Source: Cyanobacteria bacterium REEB67
GTDB taxonomy: Bacteria > Cyanobacteriota > Vampirovibrionia > Obscuribacterales > Obscuribacteraceae
Length of the DNA: 64,000 nucleotides
Direction of reading: 5' to 3'
Assembly (NCBI GenBank): GCA_018971775.1
Contig: JAGXAB010000006.1
Location: forward strand, 62,001 to 126,000
Part shown: positions 1-8,941 of the stretch, piece after piece
Layout of the letters: every line of letters begins with the position of its first letter
How positions within the stretch are numbered: position 1 is the first letter of the stretch
Program-made: the position numbers and the translations under genes
Notes under the pieces: generated by a model
Database searches by the model: none
What the model saw: only the letters and a program-made list of their open reading frames with translations
Told to the model about the DNA's origin: nothing

Positions 1-282
1 GCCTTGATCAAAGCCGATGACTTCAGCCATGCTATCGAAATCGCCAACAATACCGAATTTGGTCTGACCGGTGCCGTCTACAGCAATAGCCGTGAGAATC
101 TCGAGCGGGCCAGACGCGAATTTCACGTCGGCAACCTCTATCTCAATCGCAAGTGCACAGGCGCCATGGTCGGAGCTCATCCTTTCGGCGGCTTCAATAT
201 GTCCGGCACGGATTCCAAGGCGGGCGGCCCCGATTACATTTTGCTCTTTACCCAGGGCAAATCTGTAGCGGAAAAGTTCTAG
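1..282 (+). CDS. 1-pyrroline-5-carboxylate dehydrogenase, C-terminal fragment
   Basis: This is the last 93 codons of an aldehyde dehydrogenase gene whose 5' part lies before the window. The C-terminal pattern [15 protein letters not shown], followed by [17 protein letters not shown], is characteristic of delta-1-pyrroline-5-carboxylate dehydrogenases (RocA/PruA, or the second half of PutA). These oxidise glutamate semialdehyde to glutamate with NAD in proline catabolism. The catalytic Cys and Glu are not in this fragment, so activity cannot be judged. The reading frame is open to base 1 and ends with TAG at 280-282. A PutA fusion and a stand-alone enzyme cannot be told apart from this end. 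Confidence 0.88.
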   Translation, partial: ALIKADDFSHAIEIANNTEFGLTGAVYSNSRENLERARREFHVGNLYLNRKCTGAMVGAHPFGGFNMSGTDSKAGGPDYILLFTQGKSVAEKF

Positions 283-352
283 GGCCGAGGTCCTTGGCCT
301 TAGCAGTCTGGTAAACTAGATTTTTTGGAATCATTGACGTTAGGAGGACCTA

Positions 353-790
353 ATGGCCGAGTCAATTAGCCTGATCAGACAGATAGCAGTCAGGGCAATT
401 GTCACCGAAAATTTTAAGAGCCAGGTTGCCAACGAGATATTGCGCAACATTCAGCAAATCGACGCTGAGCTGCAGCAACTGGAATTCAAGGGGAAAAGAG
501 CAATTTCCGACATCGAAAAGAAGTCGGGAGGAATTGTTTCGACCGATGCCCGCGTGCAGATCGAAACGATCCGCGGTCAGGTCGAGCAGGAAAAAATGCG
601 TCTTTTACAATTGAAGGAAGAAATGCAAGGCCAGAACCAGGCTCTCAATGAATTGCCGGTCGGCTCCGTGGTCACGCAATTTACCGTTGAAAACCCGGTA
701 GAAGTGCGGATCGGCGAAAACATCTTCCAGAGACTGGAAGGCGGTGAAATCCTCGTCAAAGATGGCATCATTCAGGAGATCAGAGTCTAA
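353..790 (+). CDS. ylqD: YlqD family protein
   Basis: The 145-residue cytosolic protein has an N-terminal helical region, a coiled coil of about residues 30-95 rich in Glu, Gln and Lys, and a C-terminal beta-rich part (VGSVVTQFTVENPVEVRIGE). This arrangement matches the YlqD family (DUF2869) found in Firmicutes and cyanobacteria, whose function is unknown. The ATG at 353 follows a good ribosome-binding site (TAGGAGG, about 340-347). The gene stands alone and is followed directly by a strong hairpin terminator, so it is probably monocistronic. Confidence 0.75.
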   Translation: MAESISLIRQIAVRAIVTENFKSQVANEILRNIQQIDAELQQLEFKGKRAISDIEKKSGGIVSTDARVQIETIRGQVEQEKMRLLQLKEEMQGQNQALNELPVGSVVTQFTVENPVEVRIGENIFQRLEGGEILVKDGIIQEIRV

Positions 791-810
791 TTCAAAAAAA
801 AGACCCTGGC

Positions 811-846
811 AAAAAAGAGGAGCGCCGGGCGCTCCTCTTTTTATTT
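811..846 (+). terminator. Rho-independent terminator after ylqD
   Basis: A near-perfect hairpin has arms AAAAAGAGGAGCGC and GCGCTCCTCTTTTT around a CGG loop. Both arms carry A/T runs, so it can act on both strands. It separates ylqD from the convergent sigma factor gene that ends at 881. Confidence 0.9.
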
Positions 847-880
847 GGACTGCTGATTAGATTAACGGCACGGTCTAACT

Positions 881-1915
881 TCAAGCTTCCAGATAATCCT
901 TGAGCTGAGCGCCTTGATGCGATTGACGCAAAAAGCGCAGCGCTTTGATTTCGATTTGTCTGGTGCGCTCGCGGGTGATGCCGACGAGGCGACCCACCTG
1001 TTCGAGAGTGCGTGGCTTGCCGTCGTTCAGACCGAAGCGCAAAATGATAATCTCGCGCTCGCGCGGAGTGAGCATGGAGAGCACACCGCGGATGTCCTGC
1101 GAAAGCAGATTTTGTGCAGTCGAATCTTCTGGCGAAGCGCGGCTGGCATCTTCCACGACCTCGGCCAGCGAATTGTCATCCTCTTCTCCATAAGGAGTGT
1201 CGAGGGACAGAGGCGAGCGGTTGGCAGCGAGGATGTCGCGTACTTTTTCCACACTGATGCCCATGGCCTCGGCCAGCTCTTCGAGCGTCGGACGGCGATT
1301 GTTATCTTGTGAAAGTTTGCGCGTCACTTTGCGCAGATTGTTGATTGTCTCAACCATGTGCACAGGTACGCGAATAGTGCGCGATTTGTCGGCCAGTGCA
1401 CGGGTGATGCCCTGACGAATCCACCAGGTGGCGTAAGTCGAAAATTTGAAGCCTTTTTCGGCGTCGAACTTTTCGGCGGCGCGAATCAGACCGAGATTGC
1501 CTTCCTGGATCAAGTCCAGGAGCGGCAAACCGCGACCCTGATATTTCTTGGCGATACTGACGACGAGGCGCAAGTTTGCCTGCACAAGTTTTTTCTTGGC
1601 GAGTGAATCGCCCATCTGAATGCGTCTGGCCAGCTCTATTTCTTCAACGGCTGTGAGCAAACGGATGCGACCGATTGAACGCAGGTAAAACTGCACCGGG
1701 TCTTCACCGGCGGTGCTGATCAAACGGCCGCGCGCAGGCGTGATTTCGCTTTCTCCGCCAAAACCCTGGGCCTCTTCTTCCAAAGAATCAACGAGCTCAA
1801 AGTCTGCGGCAGCGCCGAGCGCCAGCGGTGCCTTGAGAGTATCGCCTGCGACTTCATCAAAGCCCAGCTCTTCAGATTCATATTCGATATTTACGCGAGC
1901 AGCTTTTCTTGCCAT
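881..1915 (-). CDS. rpoD: Primary-type RNA polymerase sigma-70 factor
   Basis: The 344-residue protein directs RNA polymerase to housekeeping promoters. After an acidic, variable N-terminus of about 60 residues come region 1.2 ([17 protein letters not shown]), region 2 ([20 protein letters not shown] and [14 protein letters not shown]), region 3 and region 4 with the helix-turn-helix [19 protein letters not shown]. Full conservation of regions 1.2 to 4.2 points to a group 1 or close group 2 factor. The short N-terminus resembles cyanobacterial SigA-like proteins rather than the longer E. coli RpoD. Group 1 and group 2 cannot be separated without comparison to other sigma genes of the genome. 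It is transcribed alone. Confidence 0.93.
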   Translation of the reverse strand: MARKAARVNIEYESEELGFDEVAGDTLKAPLALGAAADFELVDSLEEEAQGFGGESEITPARGRLISTAGEDPVQFYLRSIGRIRLLTAVEEIELARRIQMGDSLAKKKLVQANLRLVVSIAKKYQGRGLPLLDLIQEGNLGLIRAAEKFDAEKGFKFSTYATWWIRQGITRALADKSRTIRVPVHMVETINNLRKVTRKLSQDNNRRPTLEELAEAMGISVEKVRDILAANRSPLSLDTPYGEEDDNSLAEVVEDASRASPEDSTAQNLLSQDIRGVLSMLTPREREIIILRFGLNDGKPRTLEQVGRLVGITRERTRQIEIKALRFLRQSHQGAQLKDYLEA

Positions 1916-2271
1916 TTTTGTTTGCGGACCCTCTCCGCTGGTTATTGGATGCCTAATTACTTGTTGTGACGACTACAGATCGGATCGACGATTGAGGACG
2001 ATGACCTAGAGAGACGATGAACGGGACACAATGTTGCCGGGAAAATCCTCTACCGCACTGTTGAACAGTTAAAAAAGACGCCCGAGAATAAGCGCCCCTT
2101 TTGTTAAGAGGCTGTTAACTGAAAACTTCCGCAACTTGTCCCGGTAATCCGGGCCTATTTCCCGAAAGTCTCACACAATGGGTTGACGCCCACTACTATT
2201 TAAATGTTCCACGACGCGCTTGGAAACCGGGTAAACCCTGGAATAGATTTGCAATTCGCAACTATTCAAAT
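1916..2271. other. Intergenic region between rpoD and ccsA (356 bp)
   Basis: This stretch must hold the rpoD promoter (minus strand) and the end of the cytochrome biogenesis operon. No coding frame, tRNA or convincing -35/-10 pair was found. A GC hairpin with an adjacent T run near 2075-2105 (around GCGCCCCTTTT) is too imperfect to call as a terminator. Confidence 0.5.
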
Positions 2272-3276
2272 TTACTTGAACTTGCCGTAACTATGCAGGC
2301 CGCCAAAACCGAGGGAATTGAAGCCCAGGTAGGTCAAAAGCGTGAGCAGGAGGCCGAGAACCGAGACCACCGATAGCTTTTCGGCACTGAGGTCGCGCTG
2401 GACGCGCAGGTGGATATAGGCGGCATAAGAAAGCCAGGTGACCAGAGCCATGCTCTCTTTGGGGTCCCAGGACCAGTAACTGCCCCAGGCGTGATTGGCC
2501 CACAGACCACCGGTGATGATGCCGATCGTCAGCAAGGGAAAGCCGATTGATACACAGCGGAAGCCGACGTCGTCATACATTTCGGCAGCTTTTTGAGCCT
2601 CGACGGAAGCGGCCATTTTAGGATTGGCCCGGTCGATATTGAGCCAGGAAAGAACTGTGCCGACAATGGACGAACCGACAAAAAGAAGCTGCAACCAGTG
2701 CGTATCGGTCTCTGTAAAGGTACCAAGACCGATAGCCGATCCCGCTGCCAGTATGGTCGCCACCGAAAGAGCAAGAGAAACAAATCGGCCCGATTTGAAA
2801 AGCTGCAAAAGACCGGAAAGTCCTGCCAGGAAAAACATCGCATAGGAAACGATAAGCGGCGGTACGTGGATCTGTCGCCAGTACGATACGAGTGCGGGCA
2901 CCAGAGGCGACACCTCATGTTGACCGGGCGGCAGCCAGCTGCCGTAGATAAAAAACGTAGCGGCGGTCAGACTGGCCAACCAGCCGAGCTGATGGATGCC
3001 GTAAGCGCGACTGACATAGATGAAACCACCCATGGTGGCCCAGGCAAACCAGAGCAGAGATTCGTAAAGATTAGCCAGGGGGAAGCGCTGCGCTTCAACG
3101 CCGCGAGTAATGATCGCTACAGTCAGGGCGATGAAGCCGATGATCAAAACAATTTCCGCCGCCTTGAGCGCCACATCTTTGAAGCGCTTGCTGGCGTTGG
3201 AGGCGACATAGACCCAGAAGGACATCACCGACGAGACGCCGGCGGTGTTTGTCAAAGCTACCTGGAAATCGGACAT
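2272..3276 (-). CDS. ccsA: Cytochrome c biogenesis protein CcsA (System II, heme handling)
   Basis: This 334-residue polytopic membrane protein is the heme-transporting half of the System II cytochrome c synthase. It carries the tryptophan-rich heme-binding WWD motif (WANHAWGSYWSWDPKESMAL, about residues 250-270), flanked by hydrophobic helices. A conserved His lies before it (IHVPPLIVSYAMF) and another near the C-terminus (GGLHSYG). With ResB it delivers heme to apocytochrome CXXCH motifs outside the membrane. The start codon follows the resB stop directly (TAA then ATG), so the two are translationally coupled. System II is the type used in cyanobacteria, which fits the rest of the window. 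Confidence 0.93.
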   Translation of the reverse strand: MSDFQVALTNTAGVSSVMSFWVYVASNASKRFKDVALKAAEIVLIIGFIALTVAIITRGVEAQRFPLANLYESLLWFAWATMGGFIYVSRAYGIHQLGWLASLTAATFFIYGSWLPPGQHEVSPLVPALVSYWRQIHVPPLIVSYAMFFLAGLSGLLQLFKSGRFVSLALSVATILAAGSAIGLGTFTETDTHWLQLLFVGSSIVGTVLSWLNIDRANPKMAASVEAQKAAEMYDDVGFRCVSIGFPLLTIGIITGGLWANHAWGSYWSWDPKESMALVTWLSYAAYIHLRVQRDLSAEKLSVVSVLGLLLTLLTYLGFNSLGFGGLHSYGKFK

Positions 3277-4701
3277 TTAAGTAACGCTCCCTGTTTTAGC
3301 GAGATTTTCGCTCAACTTCTTCATGCTTTTTTCAAATCCGACTTTTGCTTTTTTGGAAGTGCCACCAAAAAGCAGCGATTCGCCGCTACATTCATTTTCG
3401 GATTCGGAAGTTTTATCGAAGGCGGCCCAGACATAACGATGCGGAATGGCAGCCAGACTGACGCCCAACATGATGATGCCGAAAGCTATATAAGTGAGCG
3501 GCAGGCCAGGATCGCATTTATATTGCAGGCCGGTGACCGGAATGACACGATTAAAAGTCATCTTGACGCCGCCGAGATCGACAGAGTTGCCGGCCGGTAT
3601 TTCGGAAATCAGCTTGGGCGCTTGTTGTTCGGGGGTCTTAGCAAAAACGCGCAGCTTATTGCCTTCCGAACCAAGGGACAAAATCAAAATCGTCTCTTTA
3701 TTGAGCGGCATAAAGGCGGCGTAACGCTCACCCATGGCGCGCAGGGGCATGGTCAGCTTGTGATCGTTGAAACTGATCTCGAGTTTGTCGAGGCCCCAAC
3801 TCGATTGATAGACATCGACGTTTTCGTAGGTGAGAGGCTCATTCACCGATATTTCTTTTTTAGCCAGTTCCTTGCCGTCGGCGGAGATCACAGACAGGGT
3901 GCTGAACCACTGCTTGGCCTGACCGGTGGGATAGTTTTCGCGCCTGGTGGCGTCGACCCGCACGTGCCAGGTGGGGATGTGTCCGACCCAGAGCTTAGCT
4001 CGTTTGGCTCCATCAAAAGTAAGATTGCGATCGAGCAAAACCGGCTCGAAACCGTTGAAACCGGTCCAGGATGTAATCGTCAGACCGGCCATCAGCGAGA
4101 GCAAGCCGATGTGAGTGACAGTGGCGGCGAGACGGCCATACTTGCCGTACTCGGCGCGCAGACGTTCGCCGTCCAGGTCGACCTGGTAACCCATTTTGGT
4201 CAAGCCGGCGGCAAGTTTAGCCAAGATGGCCGTCTTCTCGGAACTGCTCGCGACCGGCACGTCGTACTGGTGGGGCAAACGTGCGATGGCAGCCGGCGCT
4301 AGATAAGGCAATTTATTGTTGATCAGCTTCGCTTTCGGAAAAACGCGTTGAAAACTGACCACAATCATATTGAGAGTGAGCATGGCGATCAAAAACAAAA
4401 ACCAGGGACTGTGGAAAATGTCACTGACGCCGGTACGCACCAGAAATTCGGCGAGGGGCCGGTTAAAAGCCTCAAATACTTTTTCCTGACCGACGGCCGG
4501 CTCCTGCGGGCACCAGGCGCCAAGCAGCACGGTGATCGCCATCAGAGCCATTAAAAAAATACTGAATTGCACAGAGGCAAAGGGGGAAAATTCGGCCTTG
4601 CCCGGCCCTTTTTTTACCACCTGAACATTGAGCGGATCACTCGCAGCTTGGTTAATGGCTGCGTTCGCAGCTGTGGTCGAGGCTTTCGTAAGGGGCGACA
4701 T
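3277..4701 (-). CDS. resB: Cytochrome c biogenesis protein ResB/Ccs1
   Basis: The 474-residue protein is the partner of CcsA in System II. It has an N-terminal pair of membrane helices starting with FASVQFSIFLMALMAITVLL, a third helix near HIGLLSLMAGLTITSW, a long extracytoplasmic domain and a last helix (YIAFGIIMLGVSLAAIPH). This is the usual ResB topology. The C-terminal tail is polar and lineage-specific. The gene lies between a siroheme synthase-like gene (sharing one base at 4701) and ccsA (no spacing), so it belongs to a four-gene operon for prenyl chains, tetrapyrroles and c-type cytochromes. Confidence 0.9.
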   Translation of the reverse strand: MSPLTKASTTAANAAINQAASDPLNVQVVKKGPGKAEFSPFASVQFSIFLMALMAITVLLGAWCPQEPAVGQEKVFEAFNRPLAEFLVRTGVSDIFHSPWFLFLIAMLTLNMIVVSFQRVFPKAKLINNKLPYLAPAAIARLPHQYDVPVASSSEKTAILAKLAAGLTKMGYQVDLDGERLRAEYGKYGRLAATVTHIGLLSLMAGLTITSWTGFNGFEPVLLDRNLTFDGAKRAKLWVGHIPTWHVRVDATRRENYPTGQAKQWFSTLSVISADGKELAKKEISVNEPLTYENVDVYQSSWGLDKLEISFNDHKLTMPLRAMGERYAAFMPLNKETILILSLGSEGNKLRVFAKTPEQQAPKLISEIPAGNSVDLGGVKMTFNRVIPVTGLQYKCDPGLPLTYIAFGIIMLGVSLAAIPHRYVWAAFDKTSESENECSGESLLFGGTSKKAKVGFEKSMKKLSENLAKTGSVT

Positions 4702-5453
4702 CAGGAAACTCCCTTGAGGCTCTGCCGTGGAGGCTTGACCCGCTCGTCCTCTCCGGCACTAGCGCCATCGACAGTGCTATCGGCCTCGCCCCTGGCGATC
4801 GCTTCCATATAGTTGTCGACGAGACGCAGAGCCTCTTCGAAGTTTTTGCGCGAAAGAGCAAGATAGAAATTTTCGCCATCAAGGCGACGGTTGAGTTCTG
4901 CCCAGGCGACCGGATCGCTTGCCTTTAGAGCGGCGAGCTTCTCGTCAAAGGCGGAAAGGAAAAGCGAATAATGGTCGAAATCATAAATGAATAACTCTTC
5001 AATCCGCCTCGATATGGCGCGCTCGAGCGAACGGCACAGCCCATCGGTAGAGACGCCGATTTTTAGATGACCGCGCTTGAGCGCTGTCGCCAGAGTAAAT
5101 TTGGAGCGCTCCGGCTCGTTCAAAAAGTGATAATCGACGCCGGCCGCAGTCAGAGCGCGGGCCAGGACGTCATTTTCGCCGCCATCTTCGGCGAGCAAAA
5201 AAGCAAGCTCAAAGGCACTGAGATCGCTTGCGCTCTCGGCATATTGAGCTGCCGTCATGATCAGGGCCTTGAGACGCGAGGCGTGCGTAACGAGCAGGGC
5301 GGCAATGTCATCGCTAATAGATGAAGAGAGCAAAGTAATGTTGGCACCAGCATCGATCAAACGCAGCAATTCACGGTAGGCGTGGTCGCCGCCGCCAAGG
5401 ACGAGAATCGATGAATCTTTGAGATTAATGGCAAAAGGGTAGAAACTGCTCAT
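4701..5453 (-). CDS. Siroheme synthase-like protein (precorrin-2 dehydrogenase/ferrochelatase)
   Basis: The 250-residue protein starts with a Rossmann fold (FYPFAINL then ILVLGGGDHAYRELLRLIDA), followed by the Met8/CysG-N signature KFTLATALKRGHLKIGVSTD and the helical region SLERAISRRIEELF. Family members oxidise precorrin-2 to sirohydrochlorin with NAD and may insert iron to give siroheme. The nucleotide loop GGGDHA is a slight variant of the usual GGGxVA, and the C-terminal 60 residues are unlike CysG. No uroporphyrinogen methylase domain is present. It overlaps the prenyl synthase gene by 4 bases (ATGA) and resB by one. Placement before resB-ccsA may point to a role tied to heme supply. 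Confidence 0.78.
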   Translation of the reverse strand: MSSFYPFAINLKDSSILVLGGGDHAYRELLRLIDAGANITLLSSSISDDIAALLVTHASRLKALIMTAAQYAESASDLSAFELAFLLAEDGGENDVLARALTAAGVDYHFLNEPERSKFTLATALKRGHLKIGVSTDGLCRSLERAISRRIEELFIYDFDHYSLFLSAFDEKLAALKASDPVAWAELNRRLDGENFYLALSRKNFEEALRLVDNYMEAIARGEADSTVDGASAGEDERVKPPRQSLKGVS

Positions 5454-6541
5454 TTGTTTCTCACCAGGACATAATCAACAAGGCCTATCAGTGAAGCCTT
5501 ACTGGGGGAATCCGGCAGAATCGAAAGCGCTGCCTTGGCTTCCTCGCCGATGCGCGCAGCCAGAGCAAGAGCCGCTTCCACACCGCCGTTGCTGCGAATA
5601 AGCTCAAGTGCTTCGGCGACACCCTCATCGGTCTGCACCTGGCGATCCTTAATGAGTTTAGCGAGAGTGACAGCCGGAGCGCCACCAGCCTCGAGGATAT
5701 AGAGTGCCGGAGCGGTGATCAGACCGCCGCGCAAATCACCGCCGACAGGTTTACCTGTAGCTTCTGTCGTGCCGGTAAAGTCGAGGACATCATCAACGAT
5801 CTGGAAACAAAGACCGAGTTTTTCTCCGTAGACTTTCAAAGCCGCCACGACTTCATTTGGGCGCGCATTGAGAATCGCGCCGCTATGCGCTCCAGCAGCG
5901 ATCAAGGAAGCGGTTTTTTTAATTGATTTCTGGAAATAAGCATCCCAATCAACGACTGTCGAAAATTGCTGACGCATCTGCGATATCTCACCGGAGCAAA
6001 GATCACCGAGCACCTGACCGTAAATACCGACGACGACCGGGTTCATAATGCGGGCCAGACAAATGGAAGCCTGGGCAAAAAGCAGGTCGCCGAGCAGAAC
6101 AGCGAGCTTGTCGTTAAATTTTTTATTGACCGTTTCCTGTCCCCGTCTCGTCGACGAAGCGTCGATAACATCGTCGTGGACGAGCGACGCAGAGTGAATA
6201 AGCTCGGTAAGCACAGCCAGAATGATATGCAAACGACTGATTTCGCTGTGCACCTGGTCCACGGCCGGATCGGTCAAACTGGCCTTGGATGCCAGTAAAG
6301 TGACGAGTGGACGAATGCGCTTGCCGCCGGCTTGAAAAATTTGATTGAGCAACTCACCGACAAAAGGGCTTTCATCGATCAAATTTGTCGTCAGCCACTC
6401 TTCGACAAGCTTCATCTCTTCAAGGACGGGCGCCAACAGGTCGTGCATGTCGATAGGCGACGATGCTGCGTCTGAAGGTGCTGTCGTAGAGGCGGTGCTC
6501 ATGCTGTTCAAGGTTGTCATCCGGTTCGATAAGCTTTCCAC
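5450..6541 (-). CDS. Long-chain polyprenyl diphosphate synthase
   Basis: This 363-residue trans-prenyltransferase has both aspartate-rich motifs, LVHDDVIDAS (first DDxxD) and LCFQIVDDVLDFTG (second). It also has the GGKRIRPLVTLLASK motif that binds the allylic diphosphate. Small residues before the first motif (HSASLVHDD) fit a long-chain product such as the solanesyl or octaprenyl side chain of a quinone. The first 30 residues (Ser/Thr/Ala-rich) are outside the family, so a start at an internal Met is possible. It heads the operon that continues into the siroheme, resB and ccsA genes. Chain length is inferred, not shown. Confidence 0.9.
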   Translation of the reverse strand: MESLSNRMTTLNSMSTASTTAPSDAASSPIDMHDLLAPVLEEMKLVEEWLTTNLIDESPFVGELLNQIFQAGGKRIRPLVTLLASKASLTDPAVDQVHSEISRLHIILAVLTELIHSASLVHDDVIDASSTRRGQETVNKKFNDKLAVLLGDLLFAQASICLARIMNPVVVGIYGQVLGDLCSGEISQMRQQFSTVVDWDAYFQKSIKKTASLIAAGAHSGAILNARPNEVVAALKVYGEKLGLCFQIVDDVLDFTGTTEATGKPVGGDLRGGLITAPALYILEAGGAPAVTLAKLIKDRQVQTDEGVAEALELIRSNGGVEAALALAARIGEEAKAALSILPDSPSKASLIGLVDYVLVRNK

Positions 6542-6846
6542 ACCATGACCCCTTAGTCAATGACTGGGCGCTCATTTAGAGAATTATGGCAGCTAGGCGA
6601 GTCATCTTTCCGCTTTCTTCGGGCGCCGGTTGGAAATCTTTGCAGACTACAAACCAAAATAAAAGAATTAGCACTTTAGGAAAATCCAGTCAGTGCAGAG
6701 CATTGAACGATCGGCAGCGCTGAAAAATGAGGTGGTAATAAGAAAAGGCGACAATTTTGTGCCGTGTCACTAAAATGAGGCTAAAATGGTGTCACGTTGA
6801 AAGACTTAAGTGGCCGGTATCGGCCTGGAAAAACTCAGAGGTAGCA

Positions 6847-7335
6847 GTGTTTCAGGATCTCAAGCAAAAACTCCTGTCGGGACAGATCTCATTTTCGGAA
6901 GCACTACCCAAGGCTCTCCCCCAATTAAGAGGCAAAGTCTCGGACGAAAAACTGCTCTGGCTGGCCAGCGAATTGCAGGGTTATTCCAACGCCATCGAGT
7001 TTTATCAGAGTAATAATCACGGTCTGCCGCCTTATCGCATCGTTCCGGGTGCGCTCTATTTGATGACACCGGACGGCGCCTTGAACGAGCTCAAACATCC
7101 CTACGCCAGGCGCACGGATTATTTCCTCAGTGCACCGGTTGCCTGGCTGGAAGAATTCGCCCGTCAGCAAGGCGATACTTCGGTCGTTGAAGTGCCTGAA
7201 TTGACTGCTTTTATGAGTGCTTCCGGCGGCGGCGTCGTTTGCCAGACTCAAAAGGTAGAACTGCGCCGTATCATCGCCAATTTCCGCAACGAATTTATAG
7301 CCCTGCTCGACCAGGTCGAGCCGGCCGGCAGCTAG
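6847..7335 (+). CDS. AbiTii-domain-like protein
   Basis: The 163-residue soluble protein resembles the AbiTii domain found at the N-terminus of some abortive-infection and other defence proteins. The visible features are a helical start (FQDLKQKLLSGQISFSEAL), the pattern LLWLASELQGYSN followed by LPPYRIVPGALY, and a C-terminal helix (ELRRIIANFRNEFIALLDQV). The GTG at 6847 is preferred because AGAGG precedes it by about 6 bases and homology begins there. The frame is open upstream to an ATG at 6757. The usual C-terminal effector domain is absent. The assignment is by motif pattern only, and no other defence gene is adjacent. Confidence 0.6.
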   Translation: MFQDLKQKLLSGQISFSEALPKALPQLRGKVSDEKLLWLASELQGYSNAIEFYQSNNHGLPPYRIVPGALYLMTPDGALNELKHPYARRTDYFLSAPVAWLEEFARQQGDTSVVEVPELTAFMSASGGGVVCQTQKVELRRIIANFRNEFIALLDQVEPAGS

Positions 7336-7383
7336 CCGTCCAGGCGACCAATTTGGAAATGCTCACTTCACAGGTGCTTCGGC

Positions 7384-8424
7384 TTATTTGACCGAGGCAA
7401 GAATCTTATTGTCGGCATCCGCATCCATATCAGGGTCATCGCGGTGCACGCGCGCGGCGTCATTGAGAGATTTGGATCCATCGGCCAGGCCTTCGGGGCG
7501 TTCGCTGCGCAATGCGGCATGCAACTGCGCCGCCATCAGGGCGTCCTCGCAGGAGGCGATTTTATTGCGCCGCACAAGACGGTCATCGACGCCGTACTGG
7601 CGGAAACCTTCAGCTATGCCCGGCCACTGACCTTCTTCTTCAAGTGTGACCGAAAGGCGCGTGCAGACGTCCTTCATCAATTCGGCAAAGGTAAAGGTGC
7701 GGGCCCGACAATTGACGAAACCCATGTCTTTTTCGATCGCTATGCCAAGGCGCAGGGCCGATATATATCCATCGCGATCCGGCTTCATTTTGAGCAGCTC
7801 AGCCTCGAGCATGATCAAATCTAGATCGAAGAAAGAAGCGGAACGCTCCTCGGCTTCGGTGAGCTCAAAGGCGCGGGGCAATTTCGAGCCGCTTGCGCCA
7901 TTTTCGGCAGTTGCGGCACCGACTCCATCGCTGCCTAGCAGACCAGCGGTGGCAAGCGCTTCGCCATAGACAGATTGCCTGGCCAGATCGGCCAGTGCTC
8001 TGCGATTGGCCTGAGTGCCTTTCGCCGTGCGTCGCTCGTAGCCCATGACCAGCACGGCACCGGTGACAAGCAGGCCACCGTAGTAGACGACCGAGTAAGG
8101 AACGATGCTGTCACTGAGCACCTGCGCAAAACTGAAGAGAGAGAAAATCATGAACAGATGCCAGACAGCCAGGATCATCGCCAGGAAAGAGGCGGTGACA
8201 ACCGGCTCAGACCGAGAAAGCTTCATACCGATGAAGACGCAGGCGATGCAAGCCAACCAATCGGCAAGGGCGATGAAGAGAGCGTAAATATTGAAGCCGC
8301 CACTGGACATCGAGCTGATGTGACCCATATCGGCAAGCGGAACGGTGACAGCCTCGAGCAGGCCAAAGACAACCAGGCCGCTGGCAGCTGCGTAAATTGG
8401 ATGTATTTGGGGGCGCACCATCAA
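7384..8424 (-). CDS. Uncharacterised membrane protein with cytosolic C-terminal domain
   Basis: I do not recognise this family. The 346-residue protein has about four hydrophobic segments in the first 130 residues (for example AAASGLVVFGLLEAV, ALFIALADWLACIACVFIG, FLAMILAVWHLFMIFSLF and VVYYGGLLVTGAVLVMGY). A cytosolic region of about 200 residues follows, rich in charged residues, with an AFELTEAEERSASFFDLDLI segment and an acidic tail. The gene stands alone and is convergent with the AbiTii-like gene. The C-terminal domain could be a signalling or partner-binding module, but no catalytic motif is visible. Confidence 0.7.
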   Translation of the reverse strand: MMVRPQIHPIYAAASGLVVFGLLEAVTVPLADMGHISSMSSGGFNIYALFIALADWLACIACVFIGMKLSRSEPVVTASFLAMILAVWHLFMIFSLFSFAQVLSDSIVPYSVVYYGGLLVTGAVLVMGYERRTAKGTQANRRALADLARQSVYGEALATAGLLGSDGVGAATAENGASGSKLPRAFELTEAEERSASFFDLDLIMLEAELLKMKPDRDGYISALRLGIAIEKDMGFVNCRARTFTFAELMKDVCTRLSVTLEEEGQWPGIAEGFRQYGVDDRLVRRNKIASCEDALMAAQLHAALRSERPEGLADGSKSLNDAARVHRDDPDMDADADNKILASVK

Positions 8425-8569
8425 AACCAGAGCCTCTTTTCAGCAATGTTATCGACAAAATATATCATGACATGTTCCGACCTCAAAGACCACGCCTCGG
8501 GCACAAATTTCTAGCCAAATCAGGGGGTACGGCGCCTAGCAAGGTTCTAATGAGAAATCTTCTTAACTT

Positions 8570-8941
8570 TCAAGAATTTAAAAAGGCAAAAATCAGCACT
8601 GCAAGTACGAGAGTGGTGATGGCGACATAGAGAAAATCGCCCCGACGAGCAAATAGAAAAATGGAAAGAAAGACCCGCATGACCGGTGTAGCCACAAGGC
8701 AGATCAAACCGACCTCGAGCACGTCTTCAGCCCGCCCCGTCAAGGCCGCCTGCACAGTTTCAAGAAAGCGGCCCGGAGAGAGCGCGCCGATGCCGTGCAA
8801 TCTTGCCAGATCGAGCTGCTCGGGCTGAGCGCCTTTTTCAAACAGAAGCAAAATCACACCACAGGCAATGATCGCTGCCGAAATCAACAAACCGCCGCTG
8901 AGCAGGCGAGCAATCGTCAGCTCCATTTTTTCGGCCTTCAA
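8570..8941 (-). CDS. DUF1634 membrane protein
   Basis: The 123-residue protein has three predicted membrane helices: LLISAAIIACGVILLLF, LEVGLICLVATPVMRVFLSI and FLYVAITTLVLAVLIFAFL. The EVGLICLVATPVMRV stretch is the DUF1634 signature. DUF1634 proteins regularly accompany TauE/SafE-type permeases. Here its ATG overlaps the permease stop by four bases (ATGA), so the two are translationally coupled and probably form a transporter unit. Substrate and role of the small subunit are unknown. Confidence 0.85.
   Translation of the reverse strand: MKAEKMELTIARLLSGGLLISAAIIACGVILLLFEKGAQPEQLDLARLHGIGALSPGRFLETVQAALTGRAEDVLEVGLICLVATPVMRVFLSIFLFARRGDFLYVAITTLVLAVLIFAFLNS

Noticed and set aside
2593-4302. 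Long plus-strand frame (569 codons) opposite ccsA and resB
   Set aside because: It lies antisense to two well-supported genes and has the low-hydrophobicity, His/Gln/Arg-rich composition typical of a shadow frame in GC-rich coding DNA.
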